Assembly: GCF_005887095.1 (NCBI RefSeq)
Contig: NZ_PNCI01000096.1
Coordinates: forward strand, 1-46,575
Source: Pseudoalteromonas rubra
Lineage (GTDB): Bacteria; Pseudomonadota; Gammaproteobacteria; Enterobacterales; Alteromonadaceae
DNA: 46,575 bases
Direction: 5' to 3'
Below the pieces are notes generated by a model. That model ran no database searches. It was not told the origin of the DNA and was given only the letters and a program-made list of their open reading frames with translations. Made by a program: the position numbers and the translations under genes. Shown here piece after piece: positions 1-8,118 of this stretch (its first letter is position 1; every line of letters begins with the position of its first letter).

Positions 1-1284
1 AACCTGGGCTTTATGTATCTACAAGGAAAAGGCGTAGCGCAAAGTGATGAGAAGGCGGTTGAGTATTACCGGTTGGCCGCTGAACAGGGATATGCAGATG
101 CTCAGTACAACCTGGGCTTTATGTATGAACTCGGAAAAGGTGTAGCGCAAAGTGACGAGAAAGCCGTTGAGTATTACAAGTTAGCTACTGAGTACGGACA
201 AGCTCGCGCTCTACTCAACCTAGCTTACTGTTACTTTCAAGGGAAAGGAGTAGATCAAAGTTTTACAGAGACCAAAACTCTGTGCGAGCAAGTATTTAAA
301 GACACAGAGTTCAGCTTTAAGGCCTATGAGCTGCACGATAGAACTGAGCGTTTTGAACAATCAAAGTCAATTAGCGCTTTGAGAGAGAGGATACTCTCCC
401 ACCTTCAAGTCAAAAAACATCGTACTATGACTCATTACACGTCTTTCGATGTGGGCCAGGCCATTTTACTGGAAAAAAGCCCTTTCAGGTTAGGCCATAT
501 CAACGCGGTAAATGACCCCAATGAGGGAAAGTTACTCTGGCAGGAATTAGGTTACGAGCCGGAGGAAGGCAATCCGGTATTTATTGGCTGCTTTTTACCG
601 GACAGCGACAGCCTGAATATGTGGCGCTTTTACAGTAAAAACCATTTAAATGATGATGCCTGCGGCTGCGCCATTACTTTTAACACAGAGCGCTTTTTTG
701 ACTATCGATTACTGGAAGAGCAGGGCAACCACACAGAGCAAGAGGAAAGGATGCCGTCATTTGCCAATACCGGCCAGTCGCCTCAGGAAAGCGCTGCGTT
801 CTACCGGGTTGTATATCTCAAGGATAATTTTAAGATACTGGGCGAGGGTGCCAAAGAGCTGCGAACTTACTTCAAAGACCTCAAAAAAGAAGTCGATATA
901 TTTGTTGGTAAGAAACCTACCCCTGAAAAATTACAAACGCTTGCCTGGCTGCTCGGCCCGCTGCCCTACCTGCTAAAAGACGCCCATTATAAGGATGAGC
1001 AGGAACACAGGGTGATAGTCACGCATCTGGACTATGGTGCAAAAGAAATTAAGAGCGAAGACCCCGACTTTGCCAACGGCACAGCACCGCGCTTATATCT
1101 GGAGCTGCACAGAGACGATCATCTGGCGCCGATTGAGTACGTGACGCTCGGGCCTAAAGCGCCGAACAAAGAGATGATGGCACCATACTGGCGCCATCAA
1201 CTCGCCAGTAAGTTTGAATCGCAGCTTGCAAGACGCAAAGATAAACCGCTGAATATTCGCCCCTCGCGCTGCGCTTATAAGTAG
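1..1284 (+). CDS. Sel1-repeat protein with C-terminal DUF2971 domain (5' end outside window)
   Basis: The reading frame is open from the first base, and the sequence starts inside a Sel1 repeat, so the true start lies upstream. About two and a half Sel1-like repeats are visible, with LG-x-MY-x-x-GKGV followed by KAVEYY-x-LA. These are alpha/alpha units that usually act as protein-interaction scaffolds. From about residue 135 of the visible part the sequence becomes a DUF2971-type domain, recognised by HYTSF, INAVNDPNEGK, FIGCF, the NMWRFYSKN segment, and DEQEHRV near the end. DUF2971 has no firmly assigned reaction; the family is often found in accessory or defence-like neighbourhoods. The stop codon overlaps the end of the convergent DUF2063 gene by 10 bp. 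No signal peptide can be judged because the N-terminus is missing. The domain calls are fairly sure; the cellular role is unknown. Confidence 0.8.
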   Translation, partial: NLGFMYLQGKGVAQSDEKAVEYYRLAAEQGYADAQYNLGFMYELGKGVAQSDEKAVEYYKLATEYGQARALLNLAYCYFQGKGVDQSFTETKTLCEQVFKDTEFSFKAYELHDRTERFEQSKSISALRERILSHLQVKKHRTMTHYTSFDVGQAILLEKSPFRLGHINAVNDPNEGKLLWQELGYEPEEGNPVFIGCFLPDSDSLNMWRFYSKNHLNDDACGCAITFNTERFFDYRLLEEQGNHTEQEERMPSFANTGQSPQESAAFYRVVYLKDNFKILGEGAKELRTYFKDLKKEVDIFVGKKPTPEKLQTLAWLLGPLPYLLKDAHYKDEQEHRVIVTHLDYGAKEIKSEDPDFANGTAPRLYLELHRDDHLAPIEYVTLGPKAPNKEMMAPYWRHQLASKFESQLARRKDKPLNIRPSRCAYK

Positions 1285-2183
1285 TGCGAGGCATCTTCGG
1301 TCGTTGTGGCCGGGCGTTTAGCGCGCTCGACCACCAGCAGACCGCAGGCGACGGCGGCCGGTAGCCACATGGCCAGCCGGGCTCTGAGTAGCGCGGGTTC
1401 CATGCCCTGACGGCGGGCGCTGTGTATTAGTGCCTGTTCAAACGATATAGCCTGACCACAGTGGCTGAGTAAATCCGCCTGCCAGTGGGTGAGCGGCTGG
1501 GTGATCAGCCGATAGTTTTGCCGGGTCAGGGCGATATAACGGGTTTCTCTGCCAGGCAGGGTATGTGGCTGGGCATTTTCTAACTGCTCAACCATGGGCA
1601 GCAGATCATAGTCGCTGACCAGTAAACGCAGGCACGGTGGCACCACCAGATTGAGCGATGCGCCGCCGCCCAGCAGTTCAAATTCGTTCAGTACCAGCTC
1701 AGCTGGGGGCGTGTTTTCCAGTCCTTCGGCCAGCAGCACCTCAGCTTTGGCACGCTCGAACCGGGCTAGCTCCACGGGCACATCGAACATAGCACGCTGT
1801 TTGTCGTCGAATTCCCCCTGTGGCCGGGTATTAGCCAGAAAACTGACAAACGATTTACCCAGCGTATGCAAAGTGAATGACCGCGACGGTAAGGTCACGA
1901 TATACGCCTTGGCAAACACCTCAAAGACGTCATCGCCCATAAAGGCGCAGAGCAGGGCAAATTCCCCTTTCAGGCACTCTACCAGTCGCATAACGTAGCC
2001 AGCAGCATAGATATCCACCCGACGCTCGGCAGGCAACTGTGGGGTCGATTTAACGCACTGTTCAAGTGTCAGGCCATCACGCTGGCCCGCTGTAAGCAAC
2101 TTTTCAGGTAAGTCGCCACGAGAAATTAAAACGTGAGACAACCAGTGTTGCAATTGGCTGAGTTGTGGGGTTGAGTAGGTCAT
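1275..2183 (-). CDS. DUF2063 family protein (BufC/HvfC-like partner of a DUF692 enzyme)
   Basis: This 302-residue protein has the N-terminal DUF2063 signature: LQHWLSHVLI, then VDIYAAGYVMRLVECLKGEF and FAKAYIVTLPSRSFTLHTLG. A less conserved C-terminal half follows, with the YRLITQPLTHWQADLL segment. In known MNIO systems the DUF2063 protein acts as the partner that presents the substrate to the DUF692 enzyme. Its start overlaps the stop of the upstream DUF692 gene by 4 bp, so translation is probably coupled. It is the last gene of a three-gene leftward operon. No catalytic residues are expected, and none stand out. Family and pairing are well supported; the precise substrate-recognition role is inferred from the family. 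Confidence 0.87.
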   Translation of the reverse strand: MTYSTPQLSQLQHWLSHVLISRGDLPEKLLTAGQRDGLTLEQCVKSTPQLPAERRVDIYAAGYVMRLVECLKGEFALLCAFMGDDVFEVFAKAYIVTLPSRSFTLHTLGKSFVSFLANTRPQGEFDDKQRAMFDVPVELARFERAKAEVLLAEGLENTPPAELVLNEFELLGGGASLNLVVPPCLRLLVSDYDLLPMVEQLENAQPHTLPGRETRYIALTRQNYRLITQPLTHWQADLLSHCGQAISFEQALIHSARRQGMEPALLRARLAMWLPAAVACGLLVVERAKRPATTTEDASHYL

Positions 2184-3172
2184 TTTGCTACCGGTTTTAA
2201 GCTGTGTGCCAGGTCTGTATTTTGATGCATTTCCCGTACCACAGGCGTTGAAAATTTCGCCATATCGCTCTGGTGCACGGCCTGCGCGGGCATCTCGCCA
2301 TTAAGTACCCGCTTTGCCTTATTCAGCTCCGCCACCAGGGTGTCAAATGGCGGAATATTGGCGTCCCACTCCAGTAAGGTCGACACGCCGCCGGTCAGCT
2401 GTTGCGCCAATGCATAAAGCGCCCAGACTTGCTGCGGTACAGGCTGATCGTGGGTGTCAATCAGACAATCACCGCAATCACTTGGGCCCGCCAGATGGAT
2501 CTGCACAATCTGCTGGTGGGGCAGGACACGAATATACGCCTCAGGATCAAAACCATGATTAAACGCACTGACAAACACATTATTGACGTCGAGCAAAATA
2601 CCACAGCCGGTGGCATTCACCAGCTCGGTAAAGAAAGCCGGTTCACTCAGGCTGGAATGGCAATACTCCAGATAGGTAGACGGGTTTTCCAGCACAATCG
2701 GGCGCTCCAGCACTTCCTGCACTTGCTTAACCCGGCGGATAACATGGTCGAGACTTTCATCCGTCAGCGGCATGGGCAAAAGGTCGTGACTGTTTACCCC
2801 GGCTACGCCTGTCCAGCACAGATGATCCGACACCCACGCAGGCTGCACAAAATCGCTCAGTGCTTTGAGCTTGTTCAGATAGGTAAAATCAAGGGGATCT
2901 GTGCTGCCAATGTTCATCGACACGCCATGCATCACCATAGGATAGTGTGCTCTGAGAGTTTCCAGCACATAGCGGCCATAGCCAAAATTGTCTATGTAGT
3001 TTTCGCTGATGATCTCAAACCAGTCTACCGGCTTTTTTGCCGTGTCGTGGTCAATGCTCATCAGCTCAGGATAATGCTGACTGCGCAAGCCAACCCCAAA
3101 TCCTAAGTTCCCGGTATGAGAAAAAGAGGCTGCGGCTTCGCGCCGCGCCTCCTCAGTATGGTTATCTGACAT
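2180..3172 (-). CDS. DUF692 multinuclear non-heme iron oxidative enzyme (MNIO; MbnB/BufB-like)
   Basis: This is a 330-residue TIM-barrel protein of the DUF692/MNIO family. Members modify cysteine residues of ribosomal peptides, for example to oxazolone/thioamide or thiooxazole groups, using a di- or tri-iron centre. Family landmarks occur in the expected order: GFGVGLR at the N-terminus, WFEIISENY, MHGVSMNIGS, WVSDHLCW, IVLENPSTYLEY, GILLDVNNVFVSAFNHG, QIHLAG, DTHD and LLEWDANIP. These supply the His, Asp, Glu and Asn ligands typical of the iron site. Length is about 40 residues over the core because of an N-terminal tail of about 25 and a C-terminal tail after LNGEMP. It lies 9 bp after the ferritin-like/Cys-rich gene and overlaps the DUF2063 gene by 4 bp. 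The likely substrate is the Cys-rich tail of that upstream protein (inference). Confidence 0.9.
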   Translation of the reverse strand: MSDNHTEEARREAAASFSHTGNLGFGVGLRSQHYPELMSIDHDTAKKPVDWFEIISENYIDNFGYGRYVLETLRAHYPMVMHGVSMNIGSTDPLDFTYLNKLKALSDFVQPAWVSDHLCWTGVAGVNSHDLLPMPLTDESLDHVIRRVKQVQEVLERPIVLENPSTYLEYCHSSLSEPAFFTELVNATGCGILLDVNNVFVSAFNHGFDPEAYIRVLPHQQIVQIHLAGPSDCGDCLIDTHDQPVPQQVWALYALAQQLTGGVSTLLEWDANIPPFDTLVAELNKAKRVLNGEMPAQAVHQSDMAKFSTPVVREMHQNTDLAHSLKPVAK

Positions 3173-3181
3173 GGCGCTTCC

Positions 3182-5467
3182 TTATGTTGAAGGTGGCAGT
3201 GCCAGACGAATGTCATCCACTTCTGGTGGCGCAGGGATTTCACCGGTCTGCTCATTAACCAGATCGTTGGCATTACAATAAGCCTGCCAGGCAATCTTGT
3301 ATACCGCGTCCCCTTCTTTGTAAGGCATCGGCGTAGTGTCAGTGCAATCCTGCTGTGGATCGCCGCCATCAGGCGTAACGTAGCTGATAGGTGTAAAGTT
3401 GTTGCCTTCATCAAAGCTAAACAACTGCATTTTATAGCCGTCGCTGTCGTCGGCAGGTAAGGATGGGAATAACTGCGAGGCAGAAATAGGCACAGCACAG
3501 CCACCCAGGTTATTACATTTGTTGTCGGCCGGGGCACTCTTAATGCCTTTAGCGCCACTGGCACCGCAACTGCCACCCGGTGTGGTGCTGTGAACAAAAC
3601 CACAGCCGCCCTGGGCTTTACAATCGTTTGAACCTTTGCAGCTATGGAACACCTGGGCTGGTGGTAGTCCTGCATCCTCCGATCTATAACTCATACCCTG
3701 GCAGGCATGATACAACACGCCTTCTTCCTGCGGTGCAATGCCAGTCACCAGATCCGGTGCCATCCCGGTCGTTGCCCAGCAAATAGAAACACGGTCGCCA
3801 GAGCCCCCCATTGCAGGCCCGGGGAACTCATCCGTTTTCCCCGACCAGTAGCGGTCCAGCGCGGTTGTCAGGCCTTTAATGGTACCGACTGCCGACTGGC
3901 TGAACAGCTGGTGGGTTTCCACCTTGCTTTTTTCTGTGCTGCTGAGATTGTTCAGTGCAGCAACGATCTCATCAACCCCAGGTAAATCCGGGTGCTGCTC
4001 TTTTGCTTTATCACAGGTACCCGGATTCAGCATTTCCCTGTTCCAACGCTTGCCTTCGGCATGCCAGTCTTTCCAGGTTAGATACCTCTCTTGTTCTGAG
4101 TAGCTGGGATCACTGTATTTAACGATCAATTCCAGTGTTTGCTTGAAGATCAAGAAATGATCTTTGCGCTTATTCATGATCCGTGCACACGCCGATCCTG
4201 AAACGGGGTCTCCCGGATAATCCGCTTTAAGTGCGTTCTCATCAGGCTGATACTTCTCTTGCACGGTATGCGTATCTTCAGTCTTTTGCGCAAACAAACT
4301 GCTCAGGGCTTTTTGTGCCCAGGCTTCATGGCTCCATTGCTGGCAGATTGTTTCAACCACGCCCTGACCTTCGCCCTGATCGGTAATGGCATTGATGTTG
4401 TTGATAAGTTTAACTTTGAGCTCATCGTGGCGAGTATCATCCAGTTCTGGCGAATTCAAAGACCCGTCAACGCCAGGAAATTGTGCCTGGTACTCGTCAT
4501 CGCCGGGGCGGACGTTAAAGTAGTCTCTTTGCACCGGTGTTGACCCTAACAGCGCATCGAGCAAAGACGTGCCATCGTCATACTGAATTTGCAGGTAGTT
4601 CCAGTAACACAGGTACATATGGCCGATAGAGCCAAACAGCGGCAGGTTGGTTTCAGTGTAGCTGGGTTGCCACCAGTCGAACGGGGCATTTTCAAAGTAC
4701 TTGGGACGACCATCTGCACCGGGTTTGAGGTACTGAGGTGCAATAATTTTTTGCGCGTCTTCTTCGGTTTCTTCAATCAATAAAAACAGCAGCGCCTGCT
4801 CTTTGTTAAGTTCCGTCGCATTCACCCTGAGGTCCTGCAAACTTTCACCCTTAAAGTGGGCTTTAAAGTAATCCCTAACTTCAGGGCTCAGCTTATTCAG
4901 ATCGCTGTCGCAGTCATTAAAATCCAGAATGTGCGGGATCATGGTCTGATTGTTGTAACACTGCCAGCCATATTTCTTATCGATCAGTGCCTCACTGGTA
5001 AAAGTCGGTGTAAGTCCGATCTTGCTAGCCATGTTAGAAGCCAGTTGCAGGTGCAGCATTTCTTCAACAAACACACTGTATACACCATTGAATACTTGCT
5101 CGTTGACTGTTAAGACATCCGTCGGTGTCGGCTTCACTACGGCGTCATATTCATCGAATCGCCCCTTTGGCACCGTACCAGCTGTTGCTGCCAAACCAGG
5201 CCACCAACGTCCCGGATATAACCCGGAGTTGTCACCAATCTGATGCATCCCATAAATGGAGTATAGGCCGGTCATATACAGAGGAATGGTAAATAGCTCA
5301 ACGTTGATAGCCGCCTGCGCGATGGCTTTCACACACGAGATATCAGCAGCCTTGTAATCAACGCTACGCGCTTTTATCTCTTGCTCTTGTTGCTTTGAAA
5401 TTCTGAGTTCGGGCTTAATGATTTCTTTCAGCCCGCTCAATACGTCTTTGTTAATTGGTTCGTTCAT
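3182..5467 (-). CDS. ferritin-like (VioB-type) protein with Cys-rich C-terminal region
   Basis: This 761-residue first gene of the MNIO operon has an N-terminal domain (about 35-300) like the ferritin-like iminophenyl-pyruvate dimer synthase domain found in VioB relatives. Candidate di-iron ligands are E57 (in AAINVELFTIPLY), E136 and H139 (VEEMLHL), E232/E233 (LLIEETEED) and H283. The middle (300-580) is not recognised. Residues 589-657 hold seven cysteines, including a CKGSNDCKAQGGC segment and two further CG/GC pairs. The C-x-G-x-N-x-C spacing resembles small Cys-rich substrates found beside DUF692 enzymes. No signal peptide or membrane segment is seen. I infer that the Cys-rich part is modified by the downstream DUF692/DUF2063 pair. 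If so, this is a very large substrate fused to a probable redox enzyme, unlike the usual short precursor peptides. The ferritin-like assignment is good; function is open. Confidence 0.78.
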   Translation of the reverse strand: MNEPINKDVLSGLKEIIKPELRISKQQEQEIKARSVDYKAADISCVKAIAQAAINVELFTIPLYMTGLYSIYGMHQIGDNSGLYPGRWWPGLAATAGTVPKGRFDEYDAVVKPTPTDVLTVNEQVFNGVYSVFVEEMLHLQLASNMASKIGLTPTFTSEALIDKKYGWQCYNNQTMIPHILDFNDCDSDLNKLSPEVRDYFKAHFKGESLQDLRVNATELNKEQALLFLLIEETEEDAQKIIAPQYLKPGADGRPKYFENAPFDWWQPSYTETNLPLFGSIGHMYLCYWNYLQIQYDDGTSLLDALLGSTPVQRDYFNVRPGDDEYQAQFPGVDGSLNSPELDDTRHDELKVKLINNINAITDQGEGQGVVETICQQWSHEAWAQKALSSLFAQKTEDTHTVQEKYQPDENALKADYPGDPVSGSACARIMNKRKDHFLIFKQTLELIVKYSDPSYSEQERYLTWKDWHAEGKRWNREMLNPGTCDKAKEQHPDLPGVDEIVAALNNLSSTEKSKVETHQLFSQSAVGTIKGLTTALDRYWSGKTDEFPGPAMGGSGDRVSICWATTGMAPDLVTGIAPQEEGVLYHACQGMSYRSEDAGLPPAQVFHSCKGSNDCKAQGGCGFVHSTTPGGSCGASGAKGIKSAPADNKCNNLGGCAVPISASQLFPSLPADDSDGYKMQLFSFDEGNNFTPISYVTPDGGDPQQDCTDTTPMPYKEGDAVYKIAWQAYCNANDLVNEQTGEIPAPPEVDDIRLALPPST

Positions 5468-5659
5468 GAACTTGCTCCTTCGTGACGGTAACCTGCTGCC
5501 TGTGGTTTACTTCACAGCAGCAAAGCCTATAAAAGGTAGTTCACGACAAAAGAAATTCCTATTACATCCTATTACTCTTAAATAGTGGGTGTGTGGCAGA
5601 AAGGTTATACAGAAGCAAATCAGTATTGTAGTTCAAGCCATAGCTACTGAAAGCTAACG

Positions 5660-5698
5660 GGGCAATAGAGCGTAAAGCCCCTTTACACTCTATTGCCC
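5660..5698 (-). terminator. long hairpin after malate synthase gene
   Basis: GGGCAATAGAG (5660-5670) pairs with CTCTATTGCCC (5688-5698), and an inner GTAAAG/CTTTAC extends the stem after one mismatch. It sits 8 bp beyond the glcB stop codon on its transcribed strand. There is no clear T-run after it, so it may be a processing or barrier hairpin rather than a classical intrinsic terminator. Confidence 0.6.
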
Positions 5699-5705
5699 AG
5701 ACTCA

Positions 5706-7886
5706 TCAGAGAAGCGACTGCGCAATGCGCTTATATTGACGTCGATATGCGTGCAGCAGAGGTTCAGTATAGCCATTCGGCTGTGCCTTACCTTCCAGCA
5801 CTAACGCCAGAGCAGCCGAAAAGGCGAGGTTCTCTTCTATGTTTTCGCCACTCATTGGTTGGTATTGAGCGTCATGACGATTCTGCTCATCAACGATTTT
5901 TGCCATACGCACAAAAGTGCGCTTAACCTGCTCCTCCGTGCAAATACCATGGTGCAACCAGTTGGCAATGTGCTGACTTGAGATACGCAAAGTTGCTCTG
6001 TCTTCCATCAGGCCAACATGGTTAATGTCGGGTACTTTCGAGCAGCCAATGCCCTGATCTATCCAGCGCACCACGTACCCCAGGATCCCTTGTACATTAT
6101 TGTCCAGCTCAGTTTGGATCTCTTCATCGCTTAGCTGGCGACTGCCCAGTAACGGCGGTGTCAGCAGGTCATCGAGGCTTGCCATCTGCCGCTGAGCAAT
6201 TTGCTGCTGGAGTGTGGCAACCTTCACATCATGATAATGCATGGCATGCAAAGTGGCCGCCGTCGGAGAGGGTACCCAGGCGGTATTCGCACCAGATTTA
6301 GGGTGTGCCAGCTTTTGCTCCATCATCAGCGCCATTTTGTCTGGCATTGGCCACATGCCTTTGCCTATCTGTGCCTTACCCGCAAAGCCAGAACTCAGAC
6401 CAATATCCACATTGCGGTCTTCATATGCCGCAATCCACGGCTGTGCTTTTATCTCGCCTTTGGGTAATACCGGACCAGCCAGCATAGACGTGTGGATCTC
6501 GTCACCGGTTCTGTCCAGAAAACCGGTATTAATAAATACCACACGAGCGTGAGCCGCGTTGATACAGGCCTGCAAGTTTACAGATGTACGGCGCTCTTCA
6601 TCCATAATACCCATTTTCAGGGTGTTTTCTGGCAATTTAAGCAACTGCTCTACCGCACTAAACAGCTCGTCGGTAAAAGCCACTTCTTCCGGGCCATGCA
6701 TTTTTGGTTTAACGATATTCACGCTCTGCGCAGAGGAATTCTTAAGCACACCATCACCGTGTAGATCGTGCAGCGCGGCGGTTGCGGTGATCACCGCATC
6801 GACTATCCCTTCGAACACCTCTTCGCCTTGCTCATCCAAAATGGCTGGCGTGGTCATCAGGTGGCCAACATTACGCACAAACATCATGGCACGACCTTTC
6901 AGGCTTAGCGTCTGACCATCTGGCGTCAGATAGGCTTTGTCGGCATTCAGTGAACGGGTAACTGTTTTACCCGCTTTTTCAAACTGCTCTTCTAGCGTCC
7001 CCTGCATCAGGCCCAGCCAGTTGCGGTAAACCTGTACTTTATCTTCGGCATCCACGGCCGCGACAGAATCTTCACAATCCATAATCGTAGTCAGAGCGGA
7101 CTCCAAGATGATATCTTTGATCCCGGCTTTATCCGCCTGGCCGATCGGATCCTGCGGATCGATCAGGATCTCAAAATGCAGATCATGGTGTTTGAACAAT
7201 AATGCCGATGGATTCTGGGGCTGCCCGTTAAATCCAACAAACTGAGCTGGGTCCGTTAATTTAGCCTGACTGGAGTCGTTAAGCGTAATCACCAGTTCAC
7301 CCTGTACCACTGCATAATTGCTACTTTCGATGTGAGAGCCATGCGCAAGCGGTAAAATACGATCCAACAGCTGGCGGCCATAGGCCATTACTTTAAAGCC
7401 CCGGACTGGGTTATATCCACTGGAGCGCTCTGCGCCGTCTTCCTCGGGTAGCACATCGGTGCCATAAAGTGCGTCATACAGGGATCCCCAGCGCGCATTT
7501 GCAGCATTGAGCGCAAACCGCGCGTTACTGACCGGCACCACCAATTGTGGACCTGCAATACGGGCAATTTCAGGCTCAACGAGCGCGGTGGTGATAGTCT
7601 GCGCTGTAACATCAGGCACCAGATAACCAATTTCAGTCAAAAATGTCCGATACTTATCAGCATCCCAAGTAGGGTTGGCCAGATGGAAGTCATCAATTTG
7701 TTTTTGTAGTAGATCGCGTCTGGCAAGCAGCGCCCGGTTTTTGGGTGTGAGAGTGTGGATAATATTAGAAAAACCAGACCAGAAGTCGTCTGCGTTAATT
7801 TGGGTACCAGGCAGCAGCTCCTGATCGACAAAGTCAAACAGGCGGGTATCGATACGCAATCCGGCCTGTAAAATGTGAGAACTCAT
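5706..7886 (-). CDS. glcB: malate synthase G
   Basis: Malate synthase G condenses glyoxylate with acetyl-CoA to malate in the cytoplasm, the second step of the glyoxylate shunt. The 726 residues match the usual length of the G isoform, which is about 720-725 and longer than the A isoform (about 530). Recognisable parts are TTIMDCEDSVAAVDAEDKV in the TIM barrel, MFVRNVGHLMTTPAI, KMGIMDEERRTSVNL with the catalytic Glu-Arg region, FINTGFLDRTGDEIHTSM, GKGMWPMPDKMALMMEQK and ANTAWVPSPTAATLHA. It is transcribed away from aceA across a shared 232-bp promoter region, so the two shunt enzymes are probably co-controlled. No truncation is seen. Pairing form G with the large isocitrate lyase is common in marine gammaproteobacteria. 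Confidence 0.97.
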   Translation of the reverse strand: MSSHILQAGLRIDTRLFDFVDQELLPGTQINADDFWSGFSNIIHTLTPKNRALLARRDLLQKQIDDFHLANPTWDADKYRTFLTEIGYLVPDVTAQTITTALVEPEIARIAGPQLVVPVSNARFALNAANARWGSLYDALYGTDVLPEEDGAERSSGYNPVRGFKVMAYGRQLLDRILPLAHGSHIESSNYAVVQGELVITLNDSSQAKLTDPAQFVGFNGQPQNPSALLFKHHDLHFEILIDPQDPIGQADKAGIKDIILESALTTIMDCEDSVAAVDAEDKVQVYRNWLGLMQGTLEEQFEKAGKTVTRSLNADKAYLTPDGQTLSLKGRAMMFVRNVGHLMTTPAILDEQGEEVFEGIVDAVITATAALHDLHGDGVLKNSSAQSVNIVKPKMHGPEEVAFTDELFSAVEQLLKLPENTLKMGIMDEERRTSVNLQACINAAHARVVFINTGFLDRTGDEIHTSMLAGPVLPKGEIKAQPWIAAYEDRNVDIGLSSGFAGKAQIGKGMWPMPDKMALMMEQKLAHPKSGANTAWVPSPTAATLHAMHYHDVKVATLQQQIAQRQMASLDDLLTPPLLGSRQLSDEEIQTELDNNVQGILGYVVRWIDQGIGCSKVPDINHVGLMEDRATLRISSQHIANWLHHGICTEEQVKRTFVRMAKIVDEQNRHDAQYQPMSGENIEENLAFSAALALVLEGKAQPNGYTEPLLHAYRRQYKRIAQSLL

Positions 7887-8010
7887 ATGAGTGATCCTTG
7901 ATCGGTTTTGAACGGGTCACTTTAAAATAAGCCAATTTCAGTAAAAACAAACCCTTTATCCCATTCACAGTAAATATACTGACAATAACAACTATAAATT
8001 TAAAAAATCA

Positions 8011-8029
8011 AACTGGTCGGTCTAGTGTT
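8011..8029. promoter_or_regulatory. candidate operator in the glcB-aceA divergent promoter region
   Basis: AACTGGTCGGTCTAGTGTT lies between the divergent shunt genes, 90 bp upstream of the aceA start. It resembles a FadR-type site (AACTGGTC-x-GAC-x-x-GTT), matching the left half fully and the right half partly. It could equally be a TetR-family (PsrA/FadP-like) operator. Fatty-acid or acetate control of the shunt would fit. The assignment is tentative. Confidence 0.3.
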
Positions 8030-8118
8030 TATTTAAACGCCAGCTCGCACTCTCACACTCGCAACCTGGCGGACAAACATAAACCAGTTAGCTTAAACCC
8101 GTTCGAAGGAATTTTGTT

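Noticed and set aside
650..976. Second gene inside the Sel1/DUF2971 region
   Set aside because: It is an alternative-frame shadow of the DUF2971 domain with no ribosome site.
3103..3675. 190-codon minus-strand frame overlapping the Cys-rich gene
   Set aside because: It lies within the ferritin-like/Cys-rich coding sequence in another frame and its product has no sensible features.
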